Below, in pieces: positions 20,188 through 30,650 of a stretch of DNA of 64,000 bases. Within the stretch, counting starts at the first letter, position 1, and each line of letters opens with the position of its first letter. Source of the stretch: Aureobasidium sp. EXF-3400 (taxonomy: Eukaryota; Ascomycota; Dothideomycetes; Dothideales; Saccotheciaceae); assembly GCA_024195585.1 (NCBI GenBank), contig SWBL01000165.1:43257-107256 (forward strand). The letters run 5' to 3'. Made by a program: the position numbers and the translations under genes. The notes under the pieces are model-generated. The model saw only the letters and a list, made by a program, of their open reading frames with translations, had not been told where the DNA came from and ran no database searches.

Positions 20188-21555
20188 TTAGTCCTGGACG
20201 CCCTCGATGATAACTTTCAGAACATCCTCCCTGCCAGCTTTAACAAGCTCAAACGCTTGCTCTGCCTCTTCAAACTTGAATCTGTTCGTGATCAATCTCT
20301 TGACATCGATCTTTCCTGAGCCTACTAGCTCAACTGCAACCGGATAGCAGCCTTTGGTATATCTGATTGAGCCTCGGATATTCAGTGCTCTAATACAAGC
20401 CGTTGTGATAGGAAAGAGCACGTTTTCCTTACCCATGCCAGCTTGTACGTAGGTGCCGCCTTTCTTTGCGGCAAAGATGCCAGCCTGGATGCAAGGCTCG
20501 GCTCCAGTACACTCCAGAACCACATCTGCTCCCTCGCCGAGATCAAACTCTTTCTTGATCATGGCCGCGACCTCCTCGGAGTGCTCCACAGGTTCAACAC
20601 CTTGGTCAGGCTTGGGGGGGAGAAAGACGGCATCGGCGCCATATGACTTGGCAAAATCGAGTCGCGACTTGACGACATCGACTCCGATGACTTTTCTAGC
20701 ACCGTATGCCTTTGCTACCGCTTGGCAAAGAACACCAATAGGTCCGCATCCAAAGACGAGCACGGTTTGGTTGGCTCTCAAATCGGCAACCTTTGCTATT
20801 TGCACAGCAACAGCAGTTGGCTCGACCATGGCAGCTTCTTCCATACCCATAGAATCAGGGATTTTGTAGCAATAGTCGCTTGCTACTGTATAAAACTTTG
20901 CAAGAGTTCCTACTTGTGGTTAGCTTGACCTCACTCTTGTATATTCTGCAAGGCTTACCATCCCAAGGCGGTGTGGCTGCAAAGATGGTATCGTTGCACA
21001 AATTGTATTCTGCGATACCATTAGAGTCTCACATGAGAAGTCTAGGATCGAAAAATACTCACCACCGCCACGACAATAGTCACATCTTCGGCAAGGGACA
21101 CCGGGTTCGATGGCGACACGGTCACCCTGCTTCAAAGTTTTGACTGCTCCACCAACTTCAACAACAGTGCCGGATGATTCATGACCAAGCACGATAGGAC
21201 TCCTCAACACGAAGTCTCCAATGCGGCCTCTTTGCCAGCTAAATATGTGTTAAAACGCGGGTGTCAAGAAACATGGTCGTGGTTCTCCATACTAGTGTAC
21301 CTGCAATAGTCAGCATGGGGAAAATGAATGTCAAAGATTTCAAGCTCACATCACTTCCACAGATTCCGGTCTGGGCGATTCTAACTCTTACTTCATGTTC
21401 GTCACGAAGTTTCGGAATGTCTCTATCTTCAAATGCGACGTCTTTCACTGCTCGCAACACGAAGGATGGATTCTGATGATCAAGGCAGTCAGCGATTCGG
21501 AACAGATCCGAAGTTACTTTGGCGCGGCTTGGCTGGAAGCCCTACTCACAGACAT
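20188..21555 (-). CDS. Sorbitol/xylitol-type zinc dehydrogenase, 6 exons
   Basis: NAD-dependent medium-chain polyol dehydrogenase that oxidises xylitol or sorbitol to the ketose. Exons (minus strand) are 21555-21550 (6 nt, Met-Ser), 21472-21350, 21300-21293 (8 nt), 21238-21063, 21009-20959 and 20909-20188; 361 residues. The microexons are needed to give [14 protein letters not shown] and [16 protein letters not shown], both family-typical. Catalytic zinc ligands are Cys40, His65 and Glu66 (GHESSG); the structural-zinc cysteines are 95, 98, 101 and 109 ([15 protein letters not shown]). The Rossmann motif is [10 protein letters not shown], with Asp in VIGVDVVKS for NAD. Divergent from the kinase-like gene by 758 bp. 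Xylitol versus sorbitol versus L-arabinitol preference cannot be settled by eye. Confidence 0.94.
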
Positions 21556-22313
21556 GACTGAGGAGAAAATTGCTCTACTCGCTCGATGATCTAGTCCTCA
21601 GGAACTATTGGCGGAGGCGCAGCGAGCTTTATTCCATGCTTGTACATGTCTGATGTGTACCTACGCATGAAGACCAGGCAGAGAATGCCCCTCTTTCGGA
21701 GTGGTGCACACCGTCACCTGTTTCTCTTGGTCAGACCAAGCGCAGACCCAGACGTTACTTGACACATCTGCGTCGCTAGTCGGGCCGCTGCCCAGAGCCA
21801 GTCGTGGGACGAGATCTTCCGGTAGGTACATACATCTTTCCCGGTGTACTAAACTTTGTCAGTCACACAGCCGTCGGCAGGCATACTCAGGGACGTGAGC
21901 AGGCACTTACACCTGAGAAACTGTCCATCTCTGGAATCATCGAGTGCTTCAGACACATTACAGAAGCGATTGCCAGGAGCAGAATCCGGGTGACGAACAT
22001 TGGCACATGCCTATGTAGGATATTTTGGTGTCATCGCCCGGGTTTTGACCCCACACCCCTCGCGAGATTGGGGAAAACTGGAGCATCGCGAAAATAAGCA
22101 GGGTTGTAATTTCCTGGCCGTAGAGAACAGTGCGAGGCGTCATTATCGTTTTGGGCTCTTTTAAAAAGCCTTTGAGCCGATCTCCAGACTTTGCTGTGGT
22201 AACGTTGATTTTCATCTCTTCTACATTCGATCATCTCTACACTAGGGTGTACATCCTACCTCACTTGAACCGACATATCCCGGCAGTTCTACTACATCTC
22301 GGCAATTCACTAT
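21556..22313. promoter_or_regulatory. Divergent promoter, dehydrogenase/kinase-like
   Basis: 758 bp shared upstream region. A CCCCAC at 22049-22054 fits the degenerate CreA motif. No gene seen. Confidence 0.35.
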
Positions 22314-23006
22314 ATGGGTCAAAGCTACTACGATCTGGCAACACGTGCCCTGACTTGCTACCAGGCTCTACCAGAACCAGATGCATCCACAAAACAAAGC
22401 AAACGCTTACTCGTAGCGCTTGCCGGCCCGCCAGGGTCAGGCAAAGGACGGATCGCCTCGAAAGTTGCCAAAATCGTCAATCAGAGCGGTGTCTCTTGCT
22501 CCGTAATTTCAATAGATGGATGCTCTCAAGACTCTCACAATGATACAAGCAGCATATTGCCCAAAAGCCCATCCTGGACCTTCAAAGGAGCAGCAGCCGT
22601 CGACCTCGTTCAGCAGATCCAAGGACAGACCACAGAACCGAACGACATCAAATCACCCTATACGATACACGTGGAGGATGTGGAGTCTCACAAGTTGAAC
22701 GTCGCTGGCGACGCCTCCATAGTCATTTTCGAGGGTCTCTATATGCTTTGCGAAGATTTGCCTTGGGCGAGGATACAGAATTTGGTCAATGAGCGATGGT
22801 TTGTTGAAGTCGAACCAGAAGTGGGCAGGCAACGGGTCGTCAAGCGATTTCTCGATACCGGATTCGAGAAAGACTACGAGGCCGCTTGTACGAGATATGA
22901 CGAGAACGATGTCTTCAACGCCGAATTTATCAATCGGACGAGCAAAGGAAGAGACGTGACGGTCAAGAGCATAGACCGGCGAAGTTCCTCGGGATCAGGC
23001 TATTAG
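22314..23006 (+). CDS. P-loop kinase-like protein (PRK/uridine kinase family), 230 aa
   Basis: Resembles the small fungal and bacterial phosphoribulokinase/uridine kinase group, which phosphorylates sugars or nucleosides. Single exon. Visible are ALAGPPGSGKGRIASKVAK (Walker A at 38-45), an ISIDG strand, PSWTFKGAAAVDLV, a Walker B-like VIFEGLYMLCEDLPW, WFVEVEPEVGRQRVVKRFL and a YDENDVFN lid-like segment. Two oddities: Walker A ends GKGR, without the usual Ser or Thr after the lysine, and the stretch between SIDG and PSWTF is about six residues shorter than in relatives and lacks the usual GFH-x-SR and AHARRGA pattern. It may be an enzyme with altered specificity or a pseudokinase. Context among sugar genes suggests a ketose or pentulose substrate; this is inference. 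Confidence 0.75.
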   Translation: MGQSYYDLATRALTCYQALPEPDASTKQSKRLLVALAGPPGSGKGRIASKVAKIVNQSGVSCSVISIDGCSQDSHNDTSSILPKSPSWTFKGAAAVDLVQQIQGQTTEPNDIKSPYTIHVEDVESHKLNVAGDASIVIFEGLYMLCEDLPWARIQNLVNERWFVEVEPEVGRQRVVKRFLDTGFEKDYEAACTRYDENDVFNAEFINRTSKGRDVTVKSIDRRSSSGSGY

Positions 23007-23388
23007 TATCGTATCCGAATCACTCAAGTGATTGGTGCGATTTTGTCGCGACGATGCTACTTAATGAGATACGAATGTTTATACATGATCAGCATGGCTA
23101 AAAAGCTTGGCCAGGGTGACTGTGTACCGGGTTTACCGGCTGCCGAAACCATGTCTCCCACCTCCCTCCTCCACTCCACTTCAAAGGGTAAGTGGGGGGT
23201 GTGGGTTCTCCGCAGGCAGGTGTGCAGTCGAACATGAACTCGCGACTACCATCGCACGATAGCTATGTTGAATCTGCTACAATGGGAACCCAACTCGTGC
23301 TTTCTCATTCGCACCTTTTTCCTTCCTTTCCTTTCCTGCTCATAATACAAGTAAAACCTCACACCCAAATCAATCCTCAATCAGCAAA
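23007..23388. other. SDR promoter region
   Basis: 382 bp. Contains GTGGGG at 23192-23197 and a nearby GTGTGGG, and a pyrimidine-rich stretch before the SDR start as is common for fungal promoters. No gene seen. Confidence 0.35.
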
Positions 23389-24371
23389 ATGCCTCTTTAT
23401 CGGCCAGACAATGTTGATACGCCTGTCCTTTCACAGTTCTCCTTGAAAGGAAAGGTCGCTGCCGTAACTGGTGGCGCTCGAGGAATCGGACTCGAGGTTG
23501 TTCGCGGTCTCGCCGAAGCCGGCGCATCGGTCGCTCTTATCTATACTACCAGCAGTTCCGCCCCAGAAACCGCTGCTAAGGTTGCCCAAGAGACCGGCTC
23601 GCAGGTATGAAGCAGAGAGGATGGAAACATCAAGTCAACAAGCACTCATCAGCACCAATCAAGCTAACCATATATCTATGACCAGGTCTTCGCCTACAAG
23701 GCCGACGTCACCAACAAGAAAGAGATTACAGACACCATCAATCAGATTGCCAAAGACTTCGGCAAACTAGATGTGTGTGTCGCCAATGCTGGTATTGCAT
23801 CGCAGGTTCCAGGACTCGAGTATTCCGAAGACCAATGGCGTGATATCATGAGCGTCAACCTCGACGGCGCCATGTACACTGCCCAAGCTGCCGGCAAGAT
23901 CTTTGAAAAGCAAGGGGGCAGCAATTCGATGATATTTACCGCCTCAGTCAGCGCTATTCTGGTCAATATACCACAGAAGCAGGCCGCATACAATGCATCT
24001 AAGGCCGCTTTGGTACATTTAGCCAAGTCACTAGCTGTCGAGTGGACCGATTTTGCTCGGGTAAACTGTATCTCACCTGGCTTTGTCGAGACTGACATCC
24101 TCTCGATTCACCCTGAGGAATGGAAGAAGAAGTGGTTCGACATGATTCCTGGTGCCCGTATGGCGAAAGCTGCAGAGCTTAAATCAGTAATTATATTGAG
24201 ACTTTATTTTGATGAATGAGAGCTGACAGGTGTATCACAGGCATATGTTTTCCTAGCATCTGACGCTTGTTGTGAGTTATCCCTCCAAGTTCCTCCGGAA
24301 TATAGTTAACATAGACAGGCTACATGACAGGTGCGAACATGGTCATTGATGGCGGTTACACTCTGCCATAA
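23389..24371 (+). CDS. SDR, L-xylulose/sorbose reductase-like, 4 exons
   Basis: Classical short-chain dehydrogenase/reductase, of the type that interconverts ketoses and polyols with NADP(H), such as L-xylulose reductase, sorbose reductase or mannitol 2-dehydrogenase. Exons are 23389-23604, 23686-24186, 24241-24271 and 24319-24371; introns 81, 54 and 47 nt; 266 residues. Motifs: TGGARGIG cofactor loop, ANAG, the catalytic Ser in SVSA and YNASK with the catalytic Tyr and Lys, SPGFVETD, and a C-terminal TGANMVIDGGYTLP. Skipping either small 3' intron would truncate this end. Preceded by the kinase-like gene and close to the dehydrogenase, so it probably shares a ketose/polyol intermediate with it. 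Exact substrate unknown. Confidence 0.92.
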
Positions 24372-24505
24372 TCCAACAAAATCATTTCATCATACATATA
24401 TTCATAATCTAGACACCCCTTTATATCTGTCACAGCCCCAGCATTCCTCTTGTCGACGACGTCTACTCTCTCCCCCACCCCCGAATCATTGTAGTAGTAC
24501 ATCTC

Positions 24506-24957
24506 TTACATCGCAAGGAGGACTGCGGCGAAGCCTGCAACGCTCAATACGCTTCCAGGAACAGCTGCATACGATCAGCACCAGATATACACTCTGCAAG
24601 TAAGAAGAGACCTACCATATCTTGCTACTGCAGCACTCTTACTAGGGTTGGTGTTGCTGTTCTGTCCCGAAGAGCCCTCGCCTGAGCCAGATGAGCCGGT
24701 TCCAACACCAGCTGGGTAGCCACCACCGGTGCTTGCAGAAGCAGCAGTGGACGACGAAGTACTAGAAGACTTAGAAGACGAGGATGTGGCAGCAGTGGAG
24801 CTGCTAGAGTTCTGACGAGCCTGAGGAGATATGTCAATACCACGGTTCGCTGATACAACGCATCGATCACACTAACCTCCAGGACAGGGCCTGCGAGAAC
24901 TTGAGAGGTAAAGAGGAGAGCGAGGAGAAGGGCGAAAAAGGTGGTAAAGGCACGCAT
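24506..24957 (-). CDS. Small Ser-rich GPI-type surface protein, 114 aa
   Basis: Exons (minus strand) are 24957-24877, 24820-24616 and 24564-24506; introns 56 and 51 nt. The first 22 residues form a clear signal peptide (MRAFTTFFALLLALLFTSQV, then LAG). The body is Ser/Thr/Gly-rich and low in complexity (STGGGYPAGVGTGSSGSGEG), suited to O-mannosylation. After the second intron the chain ends in a hydrophobic tail, VLSVAGFAAVLLAM, preceded by likely small omega residues, so a GPI anchor is likely. If the last intron is not removed, the hydrophobic tail is lost and the protein would be secreted. No known domain. It converges on the SDR gene, 134 bp apart. Function unknown; cell-wall or surface protein by inference. 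Confidence 0.75.
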
Positions 24958-26491
24958 GATGAGGTCTGTCTGAGTGAAGATTGGAGTTCTTGTTGATGAA
25001 AGTGGATGGATCTGTTTCAAAAATGTCTGAATATCGACAATCTACACCTGCAAGCCCGACTATTTAAGACAAAGCGACATTCCATTTCAATTGCCATCTC
25101 TGCCGTCCATGACGACCAAGATTGCCAAAAGATGAGCGCCGTGGAAGCATGCGCTGCAGTAATGGGGCAACTTCACTCTCTACACCTCCTTGCCGCTGCA
25201 CCCACCACGTCCAATAATCTTTGAAGACCCAAGCAACGTGCTCTGGAGAACAAGCACCAAAGATTATCAATCAGTAGCAGAAAAATAAAATGCACAATGA
25301 TGATGACACTCTTTCGGGTCAGTGGCCGCGGCAGATCGACATTCTTGCATGGAGGCTTTGTTATTGCTTGTTCTTCGCTTTCGAACGGCAATTGTCAGAG
25401 CCGCAGCAGTCACTGCATGTGGATTGCATTGTTTCGATGACGGGGCGTGATGTTCTAGATGTTGCTCATTTGCTGCTGACAGACCCTGTGGTTCATTGGT
25501 AGAAACATCTGCAATGAGTTCGACTCATGTTTGAATTCTTGTCGGCGCAAATGTGTCGCGGGGATGAAGAAAGAAAGCAGCATGTTTCGAGACATCACCA
25601 AGACATTTCTGCCGGTGTCAAGCTGCTCTTTGGTCTTCATCTGCATCATGCGTGGTTGCCAGTAGTTACCCGCGGACTCATGTGCATCCTCGTGCCTCGT
25701 CGGAAATACACACCAGAATGAAGACGTCGACTTGGTATAACTGACTCTTTTTGTTCAACATGCTCATCGCTATTCGCACTACTACAAGTCTGGAAAGAAC
25801 AAAGACAAGGGTTGAACAGTAGAAGAAACAACCAATACAATTTGACCACTCCTTCTCATCCAACATCTTCCTCCCGTTGATTTCATTGCCATTTCCCATG
25901 CACACCAGCAAGGCTACCCTTGGATATCGTTCTACGTGTTCCCAGCAGCGCATAAGCGATGAGAAGCTGTAGCATAAAAAAAGCTAGTTGATACTTGTAA
26001 GAAGAAGAACAAACAGAGCAGCAGAAATGTAAAAGAACAAAACAGCCGCAAGAAGCCATCCGTGTGTAAAAATCAGCAAATAGGACCTTTAGAGTAGAGG
26101 TCCATTGTATGTCTTGATGACGGCGATGTGTTGCTAGGATAGAACCCCATAGTGCAACGGTCTGAGAGCCATGATGTCCAAGAACAAGGTTCATATCTGA
26201 ACGCGGTGCTTCGTGAAAAGAAAAAGGAAAAGTAGCACAGTCGATGATGTGAACGGTGTCTCTTGTTGCATGTGGACGTGATGAAGCTGGTGCAGGATGA
26301 CAACATTATCCAGAATGGAGAATCGCTTTGAACGCCGTGAACGCCATGCCATTTGCGGTGCAAAGTGCCGCAAGTCGAGGAACGCCGGACCATGTGTAAA
26401 GCAAGTTGAAAAGACAAGATGATCATTTGGTGCTTGGCAGTGACTGCCACAGAGGAAAGCCAAAAGCAGCCATGGGAAGACCCTCAAAGTC
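24958..26491. other. Intergenic, long
   Basis: 1.5 kb between two minus-strand genes, so it should contain the GPI-protein promoter and the cyclin 3' UTR. Only short frames without domains are present (largest about 125 codons, minus strand, around 26.1-26.5 kb). Nothing convincing seen. Confidence 0.4.
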
Positions 26492-28173
26492 CTAGATCTG
26501 AGGGGTTGCGCTGCCGTCACGATCGCAGTCGAGGAGGTACATGGGGGCGAACTTCTTAGCCCACTGGCGAAGGACGATAGAGGCTAAGGTATGTTAGCAA
26601 GGGATGATGTGATTAGAGGTTCGAGCAACATACCCTTCAGGAACTTCTTGCTAGCGTACTTGCGGAAGAAGGCATCGTGCTGGACGGGGCCGTGGAGGTA
26701 GTCGACCATGAGCTTGAAGACAGGTTCGATTTCTTGTTCAGTGTAGCCAGCGTAGGTGGCAAGGGTGGCATCCTGTGTGATGATCAGCATACATGACATG
26801 ACATGTTGGGGTAGAATATGCTTACCCATTCACCACGGTCAAGGACGAGACGGGCGAGGTACATGGCAGCAGCGGCGACATGGCTAGGAGGATACTTGAT
26901 GAAGCGGTGGTCGAGACAACCAATCTCAAGAAGGTACTTGCCAAGAGTGCGGGTCTGGATATCGTAGTTGTCGGCCTTGGAGATTCTGCGAAGGAAGTTC
27001 ATGGGGTTGGGGTAGCTCAAGTCGTAGTCAAGAGCAGCAAGGATGAAGCGCTCTGCGCTAAGGATCTCCTGCTCGGTGAAGCCGTCGTCGGCAACGTGAC
27101 GGAAGTTCTGGACGTGAGGGGACAGAACCTCCTCGTACTTGGAAGCGATGAACATGGCAGTGACACCAACCAGTTGGAGACGGTCGAGCTGGACAACCTT
27201 GGTTGAGAGGAAGCGGTCGATGATGTTGACGGCAAGGAACAGGGTCTCGGGCAGGAGACGGAAACGGGTGTGCACCTCGAGCAACCAGTCGACCAAGATG
27301 CCGCGCATCTTCCACTCGAGTTCGCCTTGGCTGTCCATGTAATCGGCGTTGGGCAATGTTGTGATCTCAAGCTCCTTCATGTAGTCGAAGATTTCGTGAA
27401 CGTATTCGGCAACCATGAGAGGGTCGTCAAGGTCCTCAGAGTCCAGATCCTTGGCCTCGGCAGCCAGCTGCTCCAGGGTCTTGTGCAGAGGCTCGTCCAT
27501 CTCCTCCTCCTCCTTGGGAGTTGTGCTCTCCTCTTCTTCCTCGATGGCCTCAATCTTGACAGCATCCTTCACGAAGTCTTCGTCCACCTTGGGGATCTTG
27601 GTTGCCATGTGTCTCTTGGCCTTGGGGACGTTACCCGAAGTTCCCGAGAGAGGCATGGGTCTCTTGGCCTTGGGCTCAGCACCATCGCTTTTGATGGAAG
27701 CGGCAGAGCGAGTCGAAGTGGTACGGGTTGAGGGCTTGGTGATGCCGGTGGGCTTCTGTGCATCTCTGAGCTTACCACCCTTGGCAGGAGCAGCCTTTGT
27801 ATCGATGGTCTCGTTCTTGGTCACGTTGCTGACATCGCCGAGGGCAGCGCGTCTTCTGGTAGGCTGGGTGGCAGCAGCAGTAGTGTTGGTAGTAGTGGCA
27901 CGCTTGACACCGAGAGCGGCCTTCTTAGGTGGGTCGGCAGCGGCAAGCGCGTCGGGCTGGGACAGAGCGGCGGCCTTTGCGCGTGTCAGACGAGTGGTAG
28001 CAGCGTTCTCGTCATTCTCGTTCGTCACGGCGCGTCGAACAGCTCTGGCCTAGAAGATATCGGGTCAGTTGTGGACGCGTCAAGGTAGAGCAGCAAGGGA
28101 GGCTTGGTATGACTGAAGTGAAGGAGCGACGGCGACAGTGAGGCTAAGGTGAGGTGATACTTACTGGAGGCAT
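26492..28173 (-). CDS. nimE: G2/mitotic cyclin B
   Basis: Activating subunit of Cdk1 for entry into mitosis, nuclear and spindle-pole associated. Exons (minus strand) are 28173-28165 (9 nt, Met-Pro-Pro), 28049-26826, 26772-26634 and 26583-26492; introns 115, 53 and 50 nt; 487 residues. A destruction box, RAALGDVSN (residues 70-78), marks it for APC/C degradation. The cyclin box opens with MDSQGELEWKMRGILVDWLL and contains FLAVNIIDRFLSTK and ASKYEEVLSPHV; the C-terminal cyclin fold ends YASKKFLKASIVLRQWAKKF. The acidic stretch EAIEEEEESTTPKEEEEMDE lies between the two regions. The tiny first exon is confirmed by phase and by the ARAVRRAVTNENDEN block. Divergent from the mitochondrial uL2 gene. 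Confidence 0.95.
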
Positions 28174-29166
28174 GTTGATATGAGAATGAGATGGTCAAGA
28201 CTTGGTCAAGGTCTTGGTGAAGAAGTGGTGGAGCGGCTGCTTTGGTTTGGTCGAGTCAGGCTCGGCGGGCACAACAAACACGTCCGAATCGGGTAATCGG
28301 CGTTGGACACGCGAGGGAACACACCTTTCAGAGCCGGAGGGGTGAGGATGCGTGCGTGGAGGATACGGTGAAAGCAATGGCAGCGCAGGTGTAGCAAAGA
28401 AGGCGGACTGCTGGATACTGATGGTCTTGAAACAATTGACGCGCCAGTTAGGAGTTGTCACGGCTTGGGACCAGGTCGGCGAGGGCGGGTGCAGTCAATT
28501 CGGCAGGGACTCGGTGTCACGGCTGCTCTATTGCGTCGACCGGTCGTTGGGTGTATTAGAGATGTCGTTGACGACGAGGGCGGATGCTGAGGAGAGGGAT
28601 TTGAAGAGAACTGGAAGAGATGTTGTTTGCTTTGGCTTTGGACATCAAAAGCTCGGACACTTCGCGCTCCACGTCTCGCGATTTTGGCCCAGACATGCAA
28701 TGCAGATGACGACTGGCGTGTAAGAGCACAAATCCCAGCCTCGCTTTTAATCACCGACAAAACGTCTTCACAACACAACATAAAACAATGCACTTCTAAA
28801 ATCTGCAAGTCGGCTTGCAGTGATTCATTTGCGGATGCGGTGTGTTATATAGAAAATCATGGAAATCAGGCCATGGAAGGCCTCAGACACCAGCATAACA
28901 AGAAAGAACACTTTAGCTCAAGGTCTCATCGCTAGGGAAACACAACACGTCGTCTGGCGCGGCTACTTGCAAGCGAAGGCGCGGTCGAGGGAAAAAGGAA
29001 AGCGCAGGCAGCAAGGAGGACAAGGGAAGGAACGGCGAAGTCCGGTTCCTTCCCAGAAATGTCTTGGCAGCTTAGGGTTTGGATTGGAGAGTGTCGGACA
29101 AGGCGTTGGAACAATTCATATCTTTCTCGACGTGCTCTTGTGCTCCGCCAACACCGAGCAGACAAC
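28174..29166. promoter_or_regulatory. Divergent promoter, cyclin B / mitochondrial uL2
   Basis: 993 bp, long for this window, consistent with a long leader on a cell-cycle gene. The short frames present on both strands lack domains. No specific site identified. Confidence 0.4.
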
Positions 29167-30371
29167 ATGTTACAGCCACGGCTATGGCAACAGCAGCCCT
29201 GGAGGCAAGCTCAATGCCTGTTCCGCGCCTCAACAAACGCCTTCGCCCGCCGCACATATGCCACCGCTACAGAGACTCCCAGAGTAGCGACGACAACCCG
29301 TGAGACGACGACCGATGCCGTTGCCTTCAACCCTCCTACCGCTGCCCCAAGCCGAAGACGTGGTGGCTTCGAACTCAGAACATACAAGCCCCGCACACCC
29401 GGTGTCCGACACTTGCGCCGCCCTGTCAACGATCATTTGTGGAAGGGAAAGCCTCTGGCTAAGCTCACATTCGCCAAAGTCGGCCACGGAAAGGGAGGTC
29501 GTAATTGCACAGGTCGCGTGACTGTGCGACACCGTGGTGGTGGTCACAGAAGACGTATCCGTACCGTCGACTTCAAACGCATGGAGCCTGGAAAGCACAC
29601 TGTTGAGCGCATCGAGTACGACCCCAACCGCAGCACTCACTTGGCCCTCCTCACAAGGCAGAAGACTGGAGAGAAGAGTTATATCCTCGCTGCCGACGGC
29701 ATGCGCGCTGGAGACGTCATTGAGAGTTACCGTGCTGGAATTCCTGGCGAACTTTTGAAGAGCATGGGTGGTGTTATGGATCCTGGTATGCTTGCCGCAA
29801 AGACCGCTTTCCGTGGTAACTGTCTGCCCGTGCGCATGATTCCTCTCGGAACTCAGGTCTACGCTGTTGGATCTACCACAGGCAAGGGCGCCGTCTTCTG
29901 TCGCAGCGCCGGTACTTTTGCTACTGTCGTCTCAAAAGAGGAGGTTGGCAAGAAGGTCAAGGAGGTTGTAGTCCGCCTGCAGAGTGGTGAAGTCAGAAGA
30001 GTCAGCCCTGATGCTTGCGCCACCATTGGTGTTGCTAGCAACCCTCACCACCACTTCAGAACACTCGGTAAGGCCGGTCGCAGTAGATGGCTCAACATCC
30101 GTCCTACCGTCCGTGGTCTGGCTATGAACGCTGGTAAGTTTGATTGTTCTTCTAATGCTACTATCTCTTCACAGCTAACCCCTGTTCCTTTCCAGCCGAC
30201 CATCCTCACGGTGGTGGTAGAGGTAAATCAAAGGGTAACGTCCACCCCGTCTCCATCTGGGGCACTCCAGCCAAGGGTGGTTACAAGACCCGTGCAAAGC
30301 GCAACCCCAACAAGCACGTTGTGCAAGAGCGCGAGCGCAACCAAGGAAAGAGAAGGACAAGCAAGAACTAA
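29167..30371 (+). CDS. RML2: Mitochondrial large-subunit ribosomal protein uL2m
   Basis: Component of the mitochondrial large ribosomal subunit near the peptidyl-transferase centre. Exons are 29167-30133 and 30196-30371, intron 62 nt, 380 residues. An N-terminal region rich in Gln, Arg, Ala and Thr without acids to residue ~35 ([20 protein letters not shown]) fits a mitochondrial presequence. The uL2 fold follows: [52 protein letters not shown] and the functional His loop [17 protein letters not shown], which spans the intron. The frame is open 36 codons upstream from another ATG at 29059; I prefer 29167 because it starts the presequence. Converges with the 310-aa unknown, 279 bp apart. Confidence 0.95.
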
Positions 30372-30650
30372 GCATCTCCTCTTGCTGCTTCTGCTTCTTC
30401 TTTCAGCGTCCCCTGTACAGTAACACCATGTAAATCAAAAGCACGAAAGTTCCTCAAACATCTTCTTCTGTCATCCTCTCTCGATGCACAGCAATGTCTA
30501 GCTACTGAATTGATCGAACTGGCTACAGCAAACCCACGAGCACGTTCTGGACAGTTCTCGGCCCTTCATGAACAATATTTCGCTTATTCTATCGAACCGA
30601 GAAAAATCTTCATTTTCAATTTACATAATGGTAGATGCTCGACATCGACC

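Noticed and set aside
19797..23197. CreA-like CCCCAC/GTGGGG sites at 19797, 22049 and 23192 as proof of carbon-catabolite control
   Set aside because: SYGGRG occurs by chance about once per 256 bp on two strands, so three sites in these promoters are not significant alone.
26150..26215. Possible tRNA-like stretch with GGTTCATATCT
   Set aside because: No cloverleaf can be built around it by eye; D-arm and acceptor pairing are absent.
27270..28053. Two long plus-strand frames
   Set aside because: Antisense to cyclin B; low-complexity Ser/Val/Leu translation.
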